Source: Hyaloperonospora brassicae (taxonomy: Eukaryota > Oomycota > Peronosporomycetes > Peronosporales > Peronosporaceae). Taken from it: a stretch of DNA of 64,000 nt. The stretch covers positions 186,001-250,000 of the forward strand of contig CANTFL010001204.1 in assembly GCA_947650285.1 (NCBI GenBank), read 5' to 3'. Shown here in pieces: positions 57,760-64,000 of the stretch. The notes below the pieces were generated by a model that was given only the letters and a program-made list of their open reading frames with translations, had not been told where the DNA came from and searched no databases. Numbering within the stretch: position 1 is the first letter of the stretch; each line of letters starts with the position of its first letter. A program made the translations under genes and the position numbers.

Positions 57760-58170
57760 TTGTCCCGATTTGGTCTCCAGCGCTTCGGTGGCCAGCGTAC
57801 CTGCTGCTGCGTTGTATCACCGTATAAAGTGCAAATACCGGACCAAGTTGAACTGGGCGACTAATTCGTTGTGACGCGTTAGCATCAACTGTGACGAATC
57901 TTTCTCGCATGCGGTCACCTCCATGTATTGCTGGATTGCGAGCCTGGGGTCACCCACGATAATTAAGTCGGGCACTTTGTTGTCTAAAGCCGCTTGTGTT
58001 CCGTATTCATCCTTGTGTACTACGCAAGATTGACTGATGTTATTGGCAGGTAAGCACTCGCGGCGATCACAAAAATTTTATTCGGGCAATACCCATAGTA
58101 TCCACGAGCAACTTTCAAAACCTCCGTGCTTCCATGTCTTCGCGGAGCCACCGAACTAAAGTACAACGCC
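57760..58170 (-). pseudogene. pol: RNase H domain of element B
   Basis: Minus-strand text includes YFGGSAK (family pattern FDGSAR; the first catalytic Asp is replaced by Gly), IIVGDPRLAIQQ (third Asp region) and YNAAAGTLATEAL, the usual end of this domain in oomycete Gypsy elements. Confidence 0.7.
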
Positions 58171-58801
58171 AACAAACGTTGGAGGCACGCGCGCATAAAG
58201 AATCTCAGGATCTAGTCGAACACTTGCTGAATGTATGGCCGGTAGAGAAATGTACCGTAAAAAATCGTCAAGTCCGATAGATGGTGTGTCGGAAGCTTGC
58301 CACAATTGGGCGAAATCCACGTCTCGTTCGCTCACCCTCTTGATTTTCTGATGATCAGGGGAGAGTGATATAGCAAAGATGACGGCTCTTCCGTACAATG
58401 CCTTGGACTTGAAGAGCCATTACATCGTCGGGAATCGAGTGTAGACGTGGATGTTTTTTATGCGAGGAGAGTATGCGTAATCTTCAGCAACTGAAGCAAA
58501 GCTCGCACATCACGCTTCGCAAGGTAGTAACTGATCTCTCCTTCGTTCAACAACCAACCACAGAACCATAACGGGTGTAACACTTCGTCGTGCATTTGCA
58601 TCAACGTACTGCTTAACGCCCATTTATTAGCAAAAACCATCACATGGACGTCGGCTGTGAAAACAAGTGAAGCAGGACTGGAGCCTTGACGATTTGTTGT
58701 TGAAGAATAGCGAAAGACGCGCGCGCGCCGACGTGGTTTGCTTCTGACAAGAAATCGTCTCTCTTGAGTTGATACAGTGCTGCTCCATACACCGCTGTGT
58801 T

Positions 58802-59713
58802 TCAGATGAACCGGCTGTGATATTTAATCGCGCCGATAAACGCTTTCATACCCTTTTTTGACGCTGGGAATAACCACTTAGCGAGTTCCACCAGTTTGGT
58901 CAGGTCGGCCGCAATGACATATGCTATCACTTTGTGCGATAGTAAATCCACTTGGGGTTGTAAAAAGATGATCTCTGTGAAGCTGATGCGAAATCGACAC
59001 TCCGTGAAGCGTATCAGCAATCAGTCGAGCGTCTCTAAACATTCGTCGAAGCTTTTGCTTCCAAAACATATATCTTCTACAAACGATCGTCGACAGAACA
59101 CGGGGACAGCAGTCGAGTAATCCAGTTCGCATGTGGCAAACATGTTGCTCGTCGGATCATTGGCCAGACGTCGCAACGGATCCTACTCGTATAGTTCTCG
59201 ATAATCAGCTTCGACTTTTGTCAACGCTGATCCACTCGAGCCAAACTCGTTGAGCTCTGTGGTTTCGGTTGCACGCCTACTCGCCGTTTCGTCTTCGGCA
59301 ACTTAAAGTTTGGTGGCGAAGTCTTGCCAACCCCCTTTCGGCTTAACATTCCGCCATAGCGAGTTGTCGACGAGTTGTTGGTAAATCATGGGAGCGTTCA
59401 TAAGTCCGAATGGCATACGCAACCACTCAAAATGACCCGAGGCACATACAAACGCTGACACGTTCCGCGCTCGTTCCGTCATCATTACCTCCCAGAATCC
59501 ACTGGCTGCATAAAGCGAGAAAAAACACTGGTAGCTGTATAACTCGGTCAACAAATCGTCGACTAAGGGTATTGCGTATTCCATACTGGCTGTGACAGCA
59601 TTGACTAGTATATAATTGATGCATAACCGGATGTCAACGCCATTCTTCTTTGGGAAGATTACTATGGGAGATGCCCATGAACTCCAGAAAAAAGAGATCG
59701 ATCGTGCCTTCAA
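58802..59713 (-). pseudogene. pol: Reverse transcriptase of element B
   Basis: The segment SSWASPIVIFPKKNG, VDIRLCINY, then FSLYAASGFWEV (motif A, catalytic Asp replaced by Tyr), and MPFGLMNAPMIYQQLVDN (motif B) is read within one frame. The thumb with KKGMKAFIGAIKYHSRFI follows in another frame. The domain order and motifs are clear, and the active site is lost. Confidence 0.85.
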
Positions 59714-60598
59714 TAATCCCTTTAACAGCTCGTACAGATTCGATAGATGGCGTAGTGAAACTTGTCTGGTCTGTTTATTAATGGGATCATGGCCTTGGAC
59801 GTCGATTTATCACACTACGCCATATGACGGAGGCGGTAGGTAGTTACCCTTGGAGATCATGGTTTCTTCGTAATTTCGCAACACACCAATCAACTTTGAT
59901 CATCGGGCTTCCGTGGGGTCAGCACATGTCACGTTATCCCCGCTGTAATCCAGCTTGTTTGGTGCTAACTTGTTGAGACTCGGTACAAACGCAATTTCTT
60001 GAGCGTAATCTACCAGAGTGATGTCGTTAGCGATATGCTCGAAATCTTATGCATCGATTGGAGGAGGTGTCGATGAATCATCCGTACCCGGCGCATCGAC
60101 TATCTTTAACGCACAATGGAATCGGCTGTCTAGATCAATAAACTCTACCCGTTTCCGTCTGTCGTCGTATCACGTTCTTCTCGCGATCCGTCGAGTTGAT
60201 TAGCGGGACCCGTTCTGATACCGACTTTACCGTCTTCCACGTACACTCTTCGAGGTGAGCTATGTAGCATAGGTCGATATTATCAATATCATTTCCCGTG
60301 CATGTTGCTAAGCATTATTCACCCACAAAAGTAGCGTTGACCAAGCTTCGTCCAGTGGCTGTTGCATCGTCCATGATTGTGCTGCTCTTCGTACCAGATG
60401 CACGCCCCACCTCGGTCTGGAAGGTTTATCAACGTTTCACTATATGAGCATGTCAACTCCTTCGTCAGACGCATTTTCTATGTTATTGCAAAGCTGGTCA
60501 ACCCGTCGTAATACTAATGTAGATCGGTGTGAAATATAGCATCTCGACAGCTGGCGGTTATTGACTCAATCAACCCGCAAACTGTTGCTGTTCTTTTT

Positions 60599-60967
60599 TT
60601 ACAATCGTCCGTCCATCACATTCTCATATGCCAACACCTGCCAGTCGTGATACTTCGTCGCGGTAAGTATAACGTAGTCGCCATCCCGCGGTATAATTTT
60701 GTGTGGTAACCATAGCCCAACTGGGTAGTGCGCTGGACAAAAATAACTTTCGTCGAAACGTTCGTCAGCCGTACTCTCGTATCCATCCCTTTCGTTGTGT
60801 ACCACCGTCGGCAAAAGTGTAGGTAGGCGACGGATCCATAACTCATGAGTCGACGTGCTGGTTTGATTCCCCTGCAGCCGGAATTCTTCATACAACTGGC
60901 TCTCGACATCCAACGATCTATCTAATACTTTAGCGACCTCATCCTCGTATGAGGTGTCGTCGACCAA
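60599..60967 (-). pseudogene. pol: Pol linker of element B between protease and reverse transcriptase
   Basis: A 122-codon minus frame with no domain motif, lying exactly between the protease and reverse transcriptase remnants of element B. It is assigned by position; the composition is coding-like. Confidence 0.5.
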
Positions 60968-61004
60968 TATCGCTGACCTCAGTACAATACAGCGGGTTCA
61001 TTTA

Positions 61005-61200
61005 TTGATTTGGCCGTTGCGTTCAACATGTTAAATCGGACACCGGCTGGTATCATGAGATCCGTCCCGAGGATGAGGTCTACCCCCGAATGATGCGGCA
61101 TAATCCACACGTCATATTCATATCTGCTTCCCATCCAAGAGTAACCTTCGCCAAAGTTCGTGACATGATGACGACCTTTGACCTTCTAATTCCTTAGACG
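61005..61200 (-). pseudogene. pol: Protease fragment of element B
   Basis: The minus strand reads VDLILGTDLMIPAGVRFN, the second conserved segment (ILGxDL) of the retroelement aspartic protease. The active-site Asp segment upstream could not be located with confidence. Confidence 0.7.
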
Positions 61201-61647
61201 TCAATTGCTTTTCGTTGATCGTGAGTAGTCGTAATTGTAGCTTCCTAGAAAATGATATCTTAATGGCCGGAATGTAAGCGGCTGTTGTCAGCAATATTTT
61301 GGTTCATTTCATCATTTGAAGCTACGATGACTAGCGCCCTCGCCCGTTTTTGTCGATCGGACTTCCTCGGCGACCACTATTCTAATCGTTCTCCTGATAC
61401 CAGCTCTAATTCTTTTTGTCGCTCTCATCTTGGCACTAATTCGTCTATTTGTGTCCATCCTTGCAATAGCTCGTCCTTCACCATCGCCCTAATTATCATG
61501 TTCTGTATCTTGTTCTTCACCTCTTCACTTTCAAGCCGTTCTGTATCCCCAACGAGGGCAAACACGTCATTCGCTTACACTGCTGGTTCAAATTAGTGTG
61601 GCAGACTGTTGTTATACGACCCATTTATAGTCGGCTAGCTTGCTATT

Positions 61648-61926
61648 TTATCGGTCTGATGAGTACATGTCGTGGAGGGCTTTCGGCACAGTAAACTTAT
61701 CCTCCGAGGTCTTGACAAACTTGGCTAGCTTCTTAAATCGTGCAAACAACTCGCACCGACCGACAACATGCCTCTGTTTACAACAGTTGCACCGTCGTCT
61801 GCAAAAATGAGTGACGTGTCCCTTATCACCGCATACACCGCACTGTCCGTACATGAGACGCTTTCGTGACAAATCTATGCCTTCTAGTCGGCCTACTCTT
61901 TCACGTCGGTCAAACTTCATATCCAA
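61648..61926 (-). pseudogene. gag: Gag zinc-knuckle region of element B
   Basis: A 92-codon minus frame contains CGVCGDKGHVTHFC, the CCHC knuckle, followed by a second Cys-rich segment CNCCKQRHVVGRC and then ELFARFKKLAKFV. This double pattern is characteristic of an oomycete Gypsy Gag group. Confidence 0.8.
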
Positions 61927-61929
61927 ACG

Positions 61930-64000
61930 TGGTACCAGAGTTACATGGGTTCAGGGGTAACCTCGAATACCGACTGAATATAGGATTTGACTTACTTCTG
62001 CTATTGGATATATTCAATCCGAGTCGGATTCGGAACAGTAATCACTTAGGTAATCTTGTGCTCTTCAGTCGCTCGATATATCGTTAAAACTGAATTTCCG
62101 GCTCCCTCTGAGCACATCGAACGCTGCTCGCAGATATTTCGTGGATGCCGGTACAATAATGACTACTCTACTACCGTCAAAGGCTCGATTGTTGTTGCAG
62201 CCCGAGCATATTTTTCGGCCAGCCCCGTGTTTGTTGCGTCGTTTATTCCGAAGATGACGTCGGCCAATTTGGCGATATTCGAACCTTGACTTACGTCTCG
62301 TTTCAGTCCGACGAAAACCATCAATCTTTCCACCTGTCGGCTATCCCGTATCTCTCGTTTATGGCGACTAGGCCCGTAGCCAGTATTCACTCAATCGCGC
62401 TGTTTCTGTCTCTTGCCGCCGGTCAATTTAAAACATAGAACCTTCTTCACATTATGGATACCATCGAGTCGTTGAGAAAAGATCAGATCCATAAGGGCGT
62501 CGTCACCGCAGTTTGACAAAACTAGGTCGCCGCAATTGCACCTCCTTTCTCATACTATATCTGCGCCGTCCGTGCATATTAATTCAGTCGTAGTTTGTAA
62601 TGGCACACGTGTTCATTCTAGCCACAATTCACTGAGAGGTACCTCGACTTAGCGGACTGGTGGGACTGTGAGCAGTAAATGTCAATAAAAGCTTCGCACA
62701 GCAGCTTTTACTTTTGCTAAGTCTTCTTCGATATTGTCGATAACGGCTTTTGGCCGCTTTGTACAGGTACAGCGAAAAGTGCTAGCACCACTCGTCTTGC
62801 ATTTAATTTGTCCTTTCCATCTCGTAGGTAAAACGTTTGAGCCATTGCAACGCATAATCAGTACGATACAACTTTACCTCAAACGTGACGATTTTGTACA
62901 ATGGCGTGTGTGTGCGTATTTCTATCGCGTGGACTTTTTCGCATTCAGCATCACCGTTGCTAAACGGCCTGTTCAGACTATTTGAGCGCTCATCGGCCTC
63001 TTGATGATCATCGTACGCGCCTTCATCTTCTTAATAGTACTCATCCTATGTCTTCATCTCCGTCGCCGATTTATACCTTGGTCGTGGAGTCTTCATCGCT
63101 CGTGGATCGCGCGGTGGTGTGACCATGTGAGAGTAAACTTGGTACGGCGTGCCTTCCACCCTAGAGAAGACTCCGCGGTTCGGTTCTGGGGGTTTTGGAA
63201 GCGGCGGGTTCACCGGTCTCATGTCCCTGACTTCTTGCACAACTTGCTCTTCGAGGAATAGTGCCGGGTTTTTTTTCTTCGAGAGCACCATGTCCGCCTA
63301 GGTTCTACGATGTAACGGAACGAGTAAATTGGTCCCCGTTTCACCCCTAAGATCTTCTTCAGCTTACACGTCCACCCCATCATCTTGCTGTCCACCAATC
63401 AAATTCTAAAATCCGCTAATATCATCTTCGCGGGCACCAATTTGCACTTATACACCACTGCACGTAGAATCAACGCCGCTCTGTCGGCTAACTGTTCTAG
63501 AGACATGATGAGAAGGGTGTTGTATTATCTCATTGCTCATGTTCGCACACGTCGCTTGGTATTCTGCCCTTCGCTTAAACGTTTCATTTTAGCGACGATT
63601 GTTCGTTTCCTTGGCGATTCGGCACAGATCCCGGTTCGCCGTAGGTGTCTCAGCATTCATCGTGGCCCTGGGGGCAAGCGGGGAGGAGGGAGATCATCAA
63701 GGGGCGCATCTTGACCACCGTCGTCTTCTTTGTAGCGCTCGTCGACCAGGCGTCTTTCAATCCTGCGAGGGTTGCTGACGTGTCCCATATGAAGCGGCGT
63801 TCTAATGCCTCATGGCTAGATACAACGGTATCGATGTCATCAGCATTATCATCTTTAAAATTATCCTGGTCACTCGCTCGACGTCATAAAAATGAATGGC
63901 TCGATCTACTTTCGCGTCTGCGTGGGTGACGATCGATTTTAACGAAGCTTGACTCATCACGCAAAGTCATTCGGACCGTCGCCGAGGTCGTGCCTTGTGC
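61930..64000 (-). pseudogene. gag: Gag body of element B, decayed and cut by the window edge
   Basis: Minus-strand fragments such as LYRTDYALQWLKRFTYEM and FDGSRVVIIVPASTKYLR are in the expected Gag order, separated by stops and shifts. The 81-codon frame 63291-63046 (PPEPNRGVFSRVEGTPYQV) probably belongs to the N-terminal half. The start is not visible with confidence. Confidence 0.55.

Larger units (their letters stand above)
55412..64000 (-). mobile_element. Element B: decayed Ty3/Gypsy retrotransposon of a different family, minus strand
   Basis: Read on the minus strand from the right edge, the order is Gag, CCHC knuckle, protease, reverse transcriptase, RNase H and integrase, typical Ty3/Gypsy. 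It lacks the dense hairpins of element A. Every part carries stops and shifts. The integrase is interrupted by an insertion at about 55660-56674. LTRs were not found; the Gag start lies at or beyond the right edge. Residues match a widespread oomycete Gypsy group. Confidence 0.85.

Overview
The window looks like nuclear DNA of a plant-pathogenic oomycete (Phytophthora or downy mildew type). The evidence is intron-poor, GC-rich housekeeping genes, a large START plus FYVE-like gene pair typical of oomycetes, a secreted GH28 polygalacturonase, a candidate secreted effector, and Ty3/Gypsy elements whose Gag and Pol match oomycete families. No bacterial, viral or organellar features were seen.

Layout. 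Positions 1-6562 are the 3' part of a Ty3/Gypsy chromovirus-like retrotransposon on the + strand (element A): Gag zinc-knuckle tail, protease, reverse transcriptase, RNase H, integrase, chromodomain, polypurine tract and 3' LTR. Its pol is broken by at least two in-frame stops and three frame changes. A 534-codon antisense ORF (6034-4430, minus) begins just inside the 3' LTR and is unbroken. Positions 6563-29000 are a gene-bearing block of roughly balanced to high GC: an AIF-like oxidoreductase (+), two tandem START/FYVE-like paralogues (-), Prp19 (+) and a polygalacturonase (+), with microsatellites between them. From about 29.5 kb the DNA becomes AT-rich, gene-poor and full of decayed retroelements: a Gag fragment of another Gypsy family near 30.6-31.0 kb, a predicted secreted protein at 36.1-37.1 kb, a decayed second copy of element A (about 41994-47530, +), and a decayed Gypsy of a different family on the minus strand (about 64000-55412) whose integrase is split by a roughly 1 kb insertion.

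The most unusual signal is in element A. Its whole sequence (gag tail, all of pol, the antisense ORF and the LTR) is packed with short perfect inverted repeats, arms of about 6-12 bases around loops of about 1-10 bases, one every few tens of bases. The host genes and the 55-64 kb Gypsy do not show this. Where the decayed copy can be aligned by eye, some arms show paired changes that keep the pairing. This fits either selection for RNA structure or a palindrome-perfecting replication process. A candidate -1 frameshift signal (A AAA AAT followed by an 8-bp hairpin) lies at the gag-pol junction. All of this was read by eye; no alignment or folding program was run.
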